Below are positions 25,593 through 33,844 of a DNA stretch of 64,000 nucleotides, piece after piece (positions within the stretch are counted from its first letter, which is position 1; every line of letters starts with the position of its first letter). A model generated the notes under the pieces. It searched no databases, was not told the origin of the DNA, and was given only the letters and a program-made list of their open reading frames with translations. Origin of the DNA: Sphingomonas sp. (GTDB lineage: Bacteria > Pseudomonadota > Alphaproteobacteria > Sphingomonadales > Sphingomonadaceae). The position numbers and the translations under genes are program-made. Where the stretch lies: assembly GCF_019746665.1 (NCBI RefSeq), contig NZ_JAIERS010000012.1, positions 124,001 through 188,000 on the forward strand, given 5' to 3'.

Positions 25593-27952
25593 GCTGCTTC
25601 CCCGGAGCGCGCCGCGACTGCCGCGAGCAGCGCCGCGCGGTCATAACGATAGATGCTGTCTGCTCGGCCCGCCGGCGCGACCTGGGTTCGCAGGCGCACG
25701 ACAGGGGCACGCGCCGCGATCTCCTCGCCCTCCATCGCCAGCACCACGGCAGGCACTTCATTGTCGGCCGCACCGCTGGCCACGCGATAGCCCGACGCCT
25801 CCAGCACCGGGCGCAGGAAATTCTCCATCCAGCGCGCCTCGCCGCCGGCGAACAGGCAGAGCGGCGGAACCTTGGGTCGCGCCGTGTCGACGACGGTGCC
25901 GAACAGCCAGTGCACGTCGAGCAATTCGATGGGTTCGCCGTCGACCATCACGATTCCCGAGATAGGCCCCGGAACACCCGCCGGCACCACCGCATCCGTC
26001 AATCCGATAATGTCGAGAGCTTCGGAGATCGGATAGCCGATCTCGGCAACGCCATCAGCCATTCGCAGCACGCTGATCGCGCCGCGCTGAGCGATGAGAT
26101 CGAGCGCACCGTCGCCCGCGAGCGTCGCAAGCGGCACGACGGTGCCGTCGATCGCGAGCCGAAGCTTGCCCGCGCTGAAGCGAACCGCCTCCGGGTTCGC
26201 CGGCTCCACGCGGTCGACTACGTCCAGCGACACGGCGCGGCGCTGCCCGTCCAGATCGACGAACAACAGCGCCGTCCGTCCAGTGTCCTCGCAGGCCTGG
26301 ACAGGGGAGTCCTCCTCGACCAGTGCATCCCGCCCGAAGCGCAGCCCTGCCTTCTGTGCCAGTCCCGAACAATCGAGCAGCAGCATCGGCCGTCCGGTGT
26401 CGGGTAATGTCTGCCCGGCATAAAGCCCCGTCGCCATCACCGCCGGCGGCGCGGGCTTGATCACCAATTCCTCGGTATCGTGCACCTCGTCGACGGCAAG
26501 CGCGTAACTGCCGCCGCCGATCGCCACGATGGCCAGCATCACCGGGGCATCGGTCGAATGCGCCAGCCCAAGCACCCCGTCGAGCGCGATCATCGGCAGC
26601 CGCCGGTCACGCACGGTGGCGACGGGCGTGTCGCCCAGCATGTCGATACGGATCGCGTCACCGCGCACGCGCACGATTTCTTCGACCGCCTGGCGCGGCA
26701 GAGCGAAACGTTGCCCCTTGGCGCCAACGACGATCGTCGAGATGATCGACAAGGTCAGCGGTACGTGGATCGCGATGGCCAAACCCTTGCCGGGCGTGGA
26801 GCTCAGCTCGATCCGGCCGCCGATTTGCTCGATATTGGCGCGCACCACATCCATGCCGACCCCGCGCCCGGAGATGCTGGTCGCCTTGTCCTTGGAGCTG
26901 AGCCCTGGCTCGAACACCAGAGCGAGCTTGGCGCGTTCGGGCAGCGCGCGCAGTTCCGCCTCGCTCCGCCCGCTAATCTTCGCATATTTGGCGATCAGCC
27001 GCTCGGTATCGATGCCGCCGCCGTCGTCGATGATCTCGATGATGATCTGGTTGCCCGATTGCCGGGCGGAAACGACGAGCCGGCCATGCTCGCGCTTGCC
27101 CGCGGCACGGCGAATTTCCGGACTTTCGATACCGTGGTCGATCGCGTTGCGGATGATGTGGACCAGCGGATCGCGCATCATCTCGATCATCTCGCGATCG
27201 AGCTCGACATCGGCGCCTTCGATCGACAGCAACACGCTCTTGCCGACTTCGGCGGCGGTATCGCGCACCATCCGCGGCAGCGCGGAGAAGAGCGCGTCGA
27301 TCTTCTGCATTCGCGTGCGCGTCACCGTGTCGCGCATCTCAGCGACGGTGTGGGACAGGCGTTCGAGCGCCGCCTCGATCACCGGCTCGACCCCCTGGTC
27401 GCGGAGCCGCCGGGCGAGCTCGTTGCGGGCGAGCACCATTTCGGACATGCCGCTCATCATCCGGTCGAGCAGTTCGACGCTGAGCCGAACCGAACGGTTC
27501 GCGGCGCGTGGCGCGGTGACGGCCCCTTCTTCACCCTGATGCGCCGACGCCAGCGCCGCCTGCGGTTGCGCCTTCGCCCCGGCGCCGCCCGGCGCGAGCG
27601 CGGCGATCAGCAGATCCTCGCCACTATCGTCCAATGCAGAGCCCGCGTCGATCGCCTCGATGATCTCGCCGATCCGATCGACGATTGCGAGCACCGCGTT
27701 CACAAGATGAGTATCGGGCACGCGCTCGCCGGCGCGCACCGCCGCCAGCGCATCCTCCGCGGCATGGCTGAGGCGGCTCAGGCGCGGCAGATCGAGAAAG
27801 CCGCAGCTCCCCTTGACGGTGTGAACGAAGCGGAAAATCGCGTCGAGCCGCTGCCGATCGCTGGGCGCGGCCTCCCACATCACGATCTCGCCCGAGAGCG
27901 CTTCGAGCGTCTCGCGCGTTTCCGCGATGAATTCCTGCAGCAGATCGTCCAT
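25589..27952 (-). CDS. cheA: Chemotaxis histidine kinase CheA with extra C-terminal domains
   Basis: This 787-aa protein has an HPt domain (His about 44 in FRFVHTVKGSCGF), a short Ala/Pro linker in place of the CheY-binding P2, a dimerisation helix pair, a HATPase domain (HIIRNAIDHGIES, IDDGGGID, GRGVGMDVVRANIEQ) and a CheW-like P5 domain. After P5 there is a second CheW-like unit (RTALLFVDLDGQRRAVSLDV onward), then a degenerate receiver-like end (CLFAGGEARWMENFLRPVLE) without an obvious phosphoacceptor. It heads the cheA-W-Y-B-R set. Confidence 0.93.
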   Translation of the reverse strand: MDDLLQEFIAETRETLEALSGEIVMWEAAPSDRQRLDAIFRFVHTVKGSCGFLDLPRLSRLSHAAEDALAAVRAGERVPDTHLVNAVLAIVDRIGEIIEAIDAGSALDDSGEDLLIAALAPGGAGAKAQPQAALASAHQGEEGAVTAPRAANRSVRLSVELLDRMMSGMSEMVLARNELARRLRDQGVEPVIEAALERLSHTVAEMRDTVTRTRMQKIDALFSALPRMVRDTAAEVGKSVLLSIEGADVELDREMIEMMRDPLVHIIRNAIDHGIESPEIRRAAGKREHGRLVVSARQSGNQIIIEIIDDGGGIDTERLIAKYAKISGRSEAELRALPERAKLALVFEPGLSSKDKATSISGRGVGMDVVRANIEQIGGRIELSSTPGKGLAIAIHVPLTLSIISTIVVGAKGQRFALPRQAVEEIVRVRGDAIRIDMLGDTPVATVRDRRLPMIALDGVLGLAHSTDAPVMLAIVAIGGGSYALAVDEVHDTEELVIKPAPPAVMATGLYAGQTLPDTGRPMLLLDCSGLAQKAGLRFGRDALVEEDSPVQACEDTGRTALLFVDLDGQRRAVSLDVVDRVEPANPEAVRFSAGKLRLAIDGTVVPLATLAGDGALDLIAQRGAISVLRMADGVAEIGYPISEALDIIGLTDAVVPAGVPGPISGIVMVDGEPIELLDVHWLFGTVVDTARPKVPPLCLFAGGEARWMENFLRPVLEASGYRVASGAADNEVPAVVLAMEGEEIAARAPVVRLRTQVAPAGRADSIYRYDRAALLAAVAARSGEAA

Positions 27953-28008
27953 GAGCCCCCGCGCGTTAACGCGCTCGTTTCATGGCCGATCAGCGGTTAA
28001 AGAGCAGT

Positions 28009-28650
28009 TTACCGCACGTTGAAAGCAACCCCGAACAGCAGCACCGGCGCATCGGGTGGCGAAACCTGCAATTGCCCGCCATTCTCGGCGACGAGCGATC
28101 GCACCAGGAAGGCAGCGGCCGCGCGCGGGGTGATCAGGCTCTCATCGGCGTCCGTCAGCGCGTTGCGCAATTCGGGATCGAGCACGATGCGGGGTCCATC
28201 GCCGCGCACGACGATCTCGATCGTTTCGCCCTGCAGCTCGGCGCCGATGTCGAGTTGGCCGCCGCGCACCAGCGCGTCACCGGCGATCAGCGCAAGGTTG
28301 AGCATCACCTTGATCGCCGGCTTCGGCAACACCCCCGCCTCGACCAGCCAGCCGATCTTCACGCGGTGATTGTCGCCGAACAGCCCCTCGATCGCCGCAC
28401 GGGCTTCGCGGGCATCGATCGTCTCGCCAAAGCCCCCGGCGGCGCCGAACGCCAGGCGGAAAAACTTAAGCTTGTTCGCGCTTGCCCGAGCGCTCTCGCT
28501 GAGCAGATCGAGGCAGCGCTGGCGCATTTCGGGATCGTTCTCGTCCGCCAGCAGCTCCAGCCCGTTGTTGAGCGCCCCGACGGGACTCAACAAATCATGG
28601 CACAGCCGCGAACAAAGCAGGCTGGCGAACTCGACCGCGCTGACTGGCAT
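28009..28650 (-). CDS. chpT: Histidine phosphotransferase ChpT
   Basis: This 213-aa protein has the ChpT start MPVSAVEFASLLCSRLCHDL followed by LSPVGALNNGLELL, with the phospho-His in SRLCHDLLSPVG. The C-terminal half is a degenerate HATPase fold. ChpT passes phosphate from CckA to CtrA and CpdR in alphaproteobacteria. The ATG at 28650 fits the family; the longer frame does not. It lies 56 bases ahead of cheA on the same strand. Confidence 0.9.
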   Translation of the reverse strand: MPVSAVEFASLLCSRLCHDLLSPVGALNNGLELLADENDPEMRQRCLDLLSESARASANKLKFFRLAFGAAGGFGETIDAREARAAIEGLFGDNHRVKIGWLVEAGVLPKPAIKVMLNLALIAGDALVRGGQLDIGAELQGETIEIVVRGDGPRIVLDPELRNALTDADESLITPRAAAAFLVRSLVAENGGQLQVSPPDAPVLLFGVAFNVR

Positions 28651-28684
28651 GGTAACTGGCGCCCCAATTTCTAGACAAAGCCCC

Positions 28685-29125
28685 TCATGGCGAAGGCGGT
28701 GGCGCATCGCAAGGCGCGTCGATCGCCAGCGGCACCGGATCGAAGCGCCCGTGCCACGCTCCGTCGGGGGTGGCGCGCCACAATCGCGCCTCCCCGGCCG
28801 TCAGGATCAGCCACAGCGCACCATCGGGCGGGGCGGCCTCGGCATCGATCGCGCTTGGCTCGGCGCGGCCGCTCGGGTGGGAATGATAATGGCCGATGAT
28901 GGCAGGCCCGCCCGCCCGCGCGCGTCGATGCGCGGCGATCAGTGCGGCGGGATCGAGTTCGAACGCGCGGTCCGGCCTCGGCGCGACATTGGCGCAGGCC
29001 TCCGCCATGAAAATCGCGTCAGGGCGGCCATATAGCAGCCCGCAAATCTCGGCCCCCGGGCTCGCCGCCGACGCCGCCTGCAACTCGTCGAGCAGGGCGC
29101 TTGAAATGGAAACGCGCGCGACCAT
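28685..29125 (-). CDS. M67 family (JAB/JAMM) metallopeptidase
   Basis: This 146-aa protein has a complete JAMM motif: the Glu in AEICGLLYG, then HYHSHPSGRAEPSAID, where the two histidines and Asp bind zinc. Bacterial members cut isopeptide or C-terminal bonds of ubiquitin-like sulfur carriers, or have unknown substrates. The ATG at 29125 is only 13 bases from the divergent rluD start, so promoters must overlap the coding regions. It ends just before chpT. Confidence 0.88.
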   Translation of the reverse strand: MVARVSISSALLDELQAASAASPGAEICGLLYGRPDAIFMAEACANVAPRPDRAFELDPAALIAAHRRARAGGPAIIGHYHSHPSGRAEPSAIDAEAAPPDGALWLILTAGEARLWRATPDGAWHGRFDPVPLAIDAPCDAPPPSP

Positions 29126-29138
29126 ATCGCATTGCACA

Positions 29139-30083
29139 ATGGACCGGGGGGTTGAGGTTGTGCAAGTACAGGTCGCGGCTTCCGGGCTGCGGCTCGATCG
29201 CGCCCTCGCCGATGCCGTGCCCCAAATCTCCCGCGAGCGGATGAAAGCGCTGATCTCATCGGGTCAGGTGTCCGACGCTGCCGGGGTCCTCCACCGTGAT
29301 CCGGCGCGCAAGACCGAGGCTGGCCAGGCGTTCGCCATCGCCCTGCCCCGCCCCGCCCCCGCGCATAACGAGGCGCAGGCCATCCCGCTGGTGATCGCCT
29401 ATGAGGACGAGCATCTGATCGTGGTGGACAAGCCCGCGGGGCTCGTCGTCCACCCGGCGGCCGGCAATCTCGACGGCACCTTGGTCAACGCCTTGCTGCA
29501 TCATTGCGGCGGCAGCCTCTCGGGCATTGGCGGCGTCGCGCGGCCGGGGATCGTCCACCGGATCGACAAGGATACGTCGGGGCTGATGGTCGCTGCCAAG
29601 CACGATCGCGCGCATGAGGGGCTGGCGCGCCAATTCGCCGCGCATTCGATCGATCGGCGCTACAAGGCGATCGTCCAGGGGCGACCGGCGCCCCCCGCCG
29701 GCACCGTCGACGCACCGCTCGCGCGCAGCCCCGCCAATCGCAAGAAGATCGCGATCGTGCCCGGCGGCAAGCGCGCGGTGACGCACTACCGAACCCTGTC
29801 GCCGCTGCGTCATGCAGCGCTGGTCGAATGTCGGCTAGAGACGGGGCGGACGCATCAGGTGCGCGTCCATATGGCGTCGCTCGGACACAGCTTGCTCGGT
29901 GATCCGGTTTACGGTAGAACTACTCATCCGCTGCGTGGGCCTCTGGAAACGCTCAACTTCCGTCGGCAAGCCCTGCACGCCGCTCACCTGGGGTTCATTC
30001 ACCCCATTAACAGTAGCGCTTTAACGTTCGATAGCGAACTCCCTGCAGACATGCAGGAACTGTTCAATATTCTTCGTGTCTAG
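29139..30083 (+). CDS. rluD: Ribosomal large subunit pseudouridine synthase RluD-type
   Basis: This 314-aa protein has an N-terminal S4 domain (GLRLDRALADAVPQISRERM) and the RluA/RluD catalytic core with RIDKDTSGLMV (catalytic Asp) and ETGRTHQVRVHM. It makes pseudouridines in helix 69 of 23S rRNA. The ATG at 29139 gives the full S4 domain but has no ribosome site; a GTG at 29160 is an alternative. rpoH follows 78 bases later. Confidence 0.9.
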   Translation: MDRGVEVVQVQVAASGLRLDRALADAVPQISRERMKALISSGQVSDAAGVLHRDPARKTEAGQAFAIALPRPAPAHNEAQAIPLVIAYEDEHLIVVDKPAGLVVHPAAGNLDGTLVNALLHHCGGSLSGIGGVARPGIVHRIDKDTSGLMVAAKHDRAHEGLARQFAAHSIDRRYKAIVQGRPAPPAGTVDAPLARSPANRKKIAIVPGGKRAVTHYRTLSPLRHAALVECRLETGRTHQVRVHMASLGHSLLGDPVYGRTTHPLRGPLETLNFRRQALHAAHLGFIHPINSSALTFDSELPADMQELFNILRV

Positions 30084-30161
30084 GAGTAGGAGCGGCGGCC
30101 GTGCCTCAGCGCGGTCGGATTTTCGTTATCCGCTCGGGTCAAAGGGAAAGGAGTTTCGGTC

Positions 30162-31064
30162 ATGGCTAGCGGCAGCAACGTCCCCGCGACGATCCCCGCG
30201 CTCGGTGGTGAGGCGAGCCTCAACCGCTATCTCGCCGAGATCAAGAAATTCCCGATCCTCTCGGCCGAAGAGGAATATATGCTCGCCAAGCGCTTCGAGG
30301 AGCATGGCGATACCGAGGCGGCGGCCAAACTGGTCACCAGCCACCTGCGCCTCGTCGCCAAGATCGCGATGGGCTATCGCGGCTATGGCCTGCCGATTTC
30401 GGAGCTGATTTCCGAGGGCAATATCGGCCTGATGCAGGGTGTGAAGAAGTTCGAGGCCGATCGCGGCTTCCGCCTTGCCACCTATGCGATGTGGTGGATC
30501 CGCGCCTCGATCCAGGAATTCATCCTGCGCTCGTGGAGCCTGGTGAAGATGGGCACCACGGCGGCGCAGAAGAAGCTGTTCTTCAACCTGCGCCGGATGA
30601 AGGCCAAGCTCGACGCGTTCGAGGACGGCGATCTGCGACCCGAGGATTTGGCCAAGATCGCGACCGACCTGGGCGTCACCGAGGCCGAAGTCACCAGCAT
30701 GAACCGGCGCATGGCGCTGGGCGGCGACACCAGCCTGAACGTGCCGATGCGCGAGGATGGCGAGGGCCAGTGGCAGGATTGGCTCGCCGACGACAGCCCG
30801 CTTCAGGACGAGCGCGTCGCCGAAGCGCAGGAAGCCGATGTGCGTCACGACATGCTCGTCTCGGCGATGAGCTCGCTCAACGATCGCGAGCGTCATATCC
30901 TCACCGAGCGCCGGCTGACCGACGACCCGAAGACGCTGGAGGAGTTGAGCCAGGTCTATGGCGTCTCGCGCGAACGCGTCCGCCAGATCGAGGTGCGCGC
31001 GTTCGAGAAGCTGCAAAAGGCGATGCTGCGGGTCGCGGGGGAAAAGCGGCTGCTGGCGATCTGA
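30162..31064 (+). CDS. rpoH: Heat-shock sigma factor RpoH (sigma-32)
   Basis: This 300-aa sigma-70 family protein has region 2 (ISELISEGNIGLMQGVKKFE, FRLATYAMWWIRASIQEFIL), an RpoH-box-type QKKLFFNLRR segment, and region 4 (LSQVYGVSRERVRQIEVRAF). The Q(R/K)KLFFNLR sequence is diagnostic of RpoH. It directs heat-shock transcription. The start has a strong site (AAAGGAGTTTCGGTC). Confidence 0.96.
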   Translation: MASGSNVPATIPALGGEASLNRYLAEIKKFPILSAEEEYMLAKRFEEHGDTEAAAKLVTSHLRLVAKIAMGYRGYGLPISELISEGNIGLMQGVKKFEADRGFRLATYAMWWIRASIQEFILRSWSLVKMGTTAAQKKLFFNLRRMKAKLDAFEDGDLRPEDLAKIATDLGVTEAEVTSMNRRMALGGDTSLNVPMREDGEGQWQDWLADDSPLQDERVAEAQEADVRHDMLVSAMSSLNDRERHILTERRLTDDPKTLEELSQVYGVSRERVRQIEVRAFEKLQKAMLRVAGEKRLLAI

Positions 31065-31164
31065 GCCGGCGCTGACAACGCGAATGGGGCTGGCGGAAAG
31101 CGCCGCTCCAATCGCGCCCGATTGCCCCTGTCGTTTCGTTTCGCGCGTGCGCTATGCTGGTGGC

Positions 31165-31734
31165 ATGTGCAATCTCTATACGGCCCGCCGAACCGGAAGC
31201 GAAATAGCCCAGCTTTTCGACGCCGCCACGCCTAGCTTCACGTTCGATGGCGACCGCGACTTCTACCCGAAGAGCCTCGCGCCGGTAATCGTGCAGCAAT
31301 CCGGCGCGCGGCGGGTGGAGCAGATGCGATGGGGCTTCCCACCGCCCGCCTCTGCCCGCGCGCCAGTGACCAATGTGCGCAACCTGGCCAGTCCCTTTTG
31401 GCGATCGGCGCTCGCCGATGCCGCCCGCCGGTGCCTGGTGCCGGTTACCCAGTTCTGCGAGTGGGAGGGCGAAAAAGGCGCCAAGATCAAACGTTGGTTC
31501 AGCGTACCGAGCCTTCCTGTGTTCGCCTTTGCCGGCATCTGGCGGCCGACATCGGAGGGCGCCGCCTTCGCGTTCCTAACCTGCGAGCCCAACCCGCTGG
31601 TCGCCGCGATCCATCCTAAGGCGATGCCGGTGATCCTTCAGCCCGACGACTATGCGCGCTGGCTGGCGGCCGACGATGCGGGCGGCCAGGCGTTGGCGCA
31701 CCCTTTCCCGTCGCAACTAATGGCTGTCATCTGA
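31165..31734 (+). CDS. SOS response-associated peptidase (YedK/HMCES family)
   Basis: This 189-aa protein begins MCNLYTARR, so Cys2 becomes the N-terminal catalytic residue that crosslinks abasic sites in single-stranded DNA. The family residues are present: TNVRNLASPFWR, FCEWEG (Glu) and AIHPKAMPVIL (His). It protects abasic DNA during replication. It stands alone between rpoH and a convergent GNAT gene. Confidence 0.9.
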   Translation: MCNLYTARRTGSEIAQLFDAATPSFTFDGDRDFYPKSLAPVIVQQSGARRVEQMRWGFPPPASARAPVTNVRNLASPFWRSALADAARRCLVPVTQFCEWEGEKGAKIKRWFSVPSLPVFAFAGIWRPTSEGAAFAFLTCEPNPLVAAIHPKAMPVILQPDDYARWLAADDAGGQALAHPFPSQLMAVI

Positions 31735-31749
31735 ACCAAAGGATCGCCG

Positions 31750-32211
31750 TCAAGCCAACGATACGTGCAGGAACTGGTTGAAGTCGCTGGCCTCATAGTC
31801 GGCAAAGGCCGGCCCGTTCACGAAGCCGCGCCGACGATAGAGCGCGAGCGCCGGTTCAAAGGCGGCTCCCTTCCCCGTTTCCAAGCTCAGCCGCCGCACT
31901 CCGCGGCACCGTGCGGCAGCGATGATGTGCTCGAGCAACGCGACCCCCACCCCTTGACGGAGATAATCGGGGTGGGTCCGCATCGACTTCAGCTCGGCCC
32001 CGCCGTCACCGAGCAACTTGAGCGCGCCGATGCCCGCGATTCGATCGCCGCGCCAGGCGCTCCAAACCGTTACCCCCGGCTGCTTCAGACCGGACAGATC
32101 GAGCGCGAAGCTATGGCCCGGCGGTGAACCATCGCGCATCCCGCTCAGGTGCAGCGCCAGCAACGCCCGGGTTTGTTCGCTTGAAAGATCGTCCTCGCGA
32201 ATGTCGAACAC
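31750..32211 (-). CDS. GNAT family N-acetyltransferase
   Basis: This protein of about 153 aa has the GNAT acetyl-CoA loop: MRTHPDYLRQGVGVALLEHI, with RQGVG as the pyrophosphate-binding Q/RxxGxG/A motif. The C-terminal ALYRRRGFVNGP is typical. The substrate is unknown. A GTG at 32211 after GGAAGGGTGGG gives MFDIREDDLSSEQ and is preferred over a TTG at 32253. It is divergent from mtgA. Confidence 0.85.
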   Translation of the reverse strand: MFDIREDDLSSEQTRALLALHLSGMRDGSPPGHSFALDLSGLKQPGVTVWSAWRGDRIAGIGALKLLGDGGAELKSMRTHPDYLRQGVGVALLEHIIAAARCRGVRRLSLETGKGAAFEPALALYRRRGFVNGPAFADYEASDFNQFLHVSLA

Positions 32212-32262
32212 GCCCCACCCTTCCGCTTGATCCGCGCCCCCGCCCCGTGGCAACCGGGCGAC

Positions 32263-32940
32263 ATGCTCGCCCGCGCCTTCAGCCTGCTCCTCAAGACCGT
32301 GCTTGGCTTCGTGCTATTGTCGATACTGTGGGTGGGCCTGTATCGCTTCGTCAACCCGCCGATCACTTTCACCATGATCGGCGATCTACTGAGCGGCCAC
32401 AGCATCACCCAGCAATGGCTGCCGCTGGCCAAGATCGATCCGAACATGGCGCGCGCGGTGATCGCGGGCGAGGACTCACGCTTCTGCCTCCACAACGGCT
32501 TCGATACCAAGGCGATCGAGGCGGCTTACCGCCGCAACCAGAAGGGCGGGCGCATCCGCGGCGGCTCGACGATCAGCCAGCAGACGGCGAAGAACGCCTT
32601 TTTGATTCAGGGCGGCGGCTATGTCCGCAAGGTGTTCGAGGCGTGGTTCACGTTCCTGATCGAGAATTTATGGGGCAAGCGCCGGATCATGGAAGTCTAT
32701 CTGAACGTCGCGGAGACCGGCATCGGCACCTACGGCGTCAATGCCGGAACGCAGCGCTATTTCGGGCATGACGCCACCCGGCTGACCCCAATAGAGGCGG
32801 CGCGGATCGCGGCGGTGCTGCCGCTCCCCAAGAAGCGCGCCGCGATCGCGCCGGTCGGTTTCACCCGGCGCTATGGCGGGGCGATCCGGGCGCGGGCCGG
32901 CGTGGTCCGCCGGGCCGCGCTGGATGCCTGCCTGCGCTAG
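32263..32940 (+). CDS. mtgA: Monofunctional peptidoglycan transglycosylase
   Basis: This 225-aa protein has one N-terminal transmembrane helix (LLLKTVLGFVLLSILWVGLY) and a GT51 domain: catalytic Glu in VIAGEDSRFCLHNGF, then RGGSTISQQTAKNAFL and KRRIMEVYLNVAETG. It polymerises lipid II into glycan chains in the periplasm. ATG at 32263 is chosen; a TTG at 32227 would add 12 residues. Confidence 0.93.
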   Translation: MLARAFSLLLKTVLGFVLLSILWVGLYRFVNPPITFTMIGDLLSGHSITQQWLPLAKIDPNMARAVIAGEDSRFCLHNGFDTKAIEAAYRRNQKGGRIRGGSTISQQTAKNAFLIQGGGYVRKVFEAWFTFLIENLWGKRRIMEVYLNVAETGIGTYGVNAGTQRYFGHDATRLTPIEAARIAAVLPLPKKRAAIAPVGFTRRYGGAIRARAGVVRRAALDACLR

Positions 32941-32943
32941 GAC

Positions 32944-33183
32944 TTATTTGTTCGGATCGACCGAGCGCTCGACCGCGTCGCCGGCCTTCTTGGCAGTGTC
33001 GCCCACGTCCTTGGCGGCGCTGGTGACGGCATCGGTGCGCAGCGTGTCGTTGCGGTTCTGAACGATCAGGAAATAGGCGACGACCGCCACCAGCAGCAGC
33101 ACCGCGATTCCGATCAACAGCCCCGCGCCCCCGCCACGCCGTTCGATCACCGTCGTTTGGGGCGCGTCATATTTCTCAGCCAT
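32944..33183 (-). CDS. Small single-pass membrane protein, unknown
   Basis: This 79-aa protein has one hydrophobic segment (about residues 20-41: AGLLIGIAVLLLVAVVAYFL) and a charged tail with Ala/Lys/Asp repeats (AAKDVGDTAKKAGDAVERSV) like a short amphipathic or coiled region. No family is recognised. The ribosome site AGGAGGATGGG precedes the ATG. It converges with mtgA, with 3 bases between their ends. Confidence 0.7.
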   Translation of the reverse strand: MAEKYDAPQTTVIERRGGGAGLLIGIAVLLLVAVVAYFLIVQNRNDTLRTDAVTSAAKDVGDTAKKAGDAVERSVDPNK

Positions 33184-33244
33184 CCCATCCTCCTGTTTTT
33201 GGGTGGAGGCTGAACGTGATCGGTGCGACGGCGGTTCCGTAGGA

Positions 33245-33832
33245 TCAGGCTGGGTCGCGACGCATGGACCAGAAGCGCGGGCCGTTCTGGCTCACGCGCC
33301 AGTCGTGCGTCACCCGGAAGCCGAGGGCCTGGTAGAAGCCGAGATTGGCCTCGGTCGCGGTCTCCAGATATGCGGGCACGCCGCTCGCCTCGATCCGGTC
33401 GAGCCCGGCGCGCACCGCCCCGCGCCCAAGCCCCTTCCCCTGATGCGCCGGATCACAGCCGGCGATGTGGAGATACCAGAAGGGCTCGCGCGGCATATGC
33501 GCGTCGATCGCGCCGGCCAGCGCCAGCGCGCGCGGGAGCGCGAGGCCGAACGCGCCTAGCAATCGTGGGGCGGAGCGCAGGAACTCGCCGAGCGGGGTCT
33601 GGGCATGGCCTGGCGCGCGCCATAGCGTCGCCGCCTCGCAGCCGCCGCCCATCAGCCGCAGCCCATGCGCCGCATCGCTATCGAACAGGAGACCGAACAG
33701 CGCCGGCAGCTTGCGCGCCCGTACCGCCGGGCTGGGGTAGAGCCACGCCATCGCCGGGTCGTTCGCGAATGCCCGCGCGAGCATCGCCGAAACGGCGGTG
33801 CGATCGGGACGAGTCGCGAGGCGGAAGGTCAT
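33245..33832 (-). CDS. GNAT family N-acetyltransferase
   Basis: This 195-aa protein has the acetyl-CoA motif in GCDPAHQGKGLGRGAVRAGL (QGKGLG) and the C-terminal NLGFYQALGFRVTHD. The substrate is unknown. It is followed on the minus strand by the small membrane protein. clpX ends 12 bases upstream of its start. Confidence 0.88.
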   Translation of the reverse strand: MTFRLATRPDRTAVSAMLARAFANDPAMAWLYPSPAVRARKLPALFGLLFDSDAAHGLRLMGGGCEAATLWRAPGHAQTPLGEFLRSAPRLLGAFGLALPRALALAGAIDAHMPREPFWYLHIAGCDPAHQGKGLGRGAVRAGLDRIEASGVPAYLETATEANLGFYQALGFRVTHDWRVSQNGPRFWSMRRDPA

Positions 33833-33844
33833 GCGGCGCCAGCG

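Noticed and set aside
27953..28020. TTAA-containing sequences upstream of cheA as possible CtrA sites
   Set aside because: The two TTAA elements are about 30 bases apart rather than 7, so they do not match the TTAA-N7-TTAA consensus.
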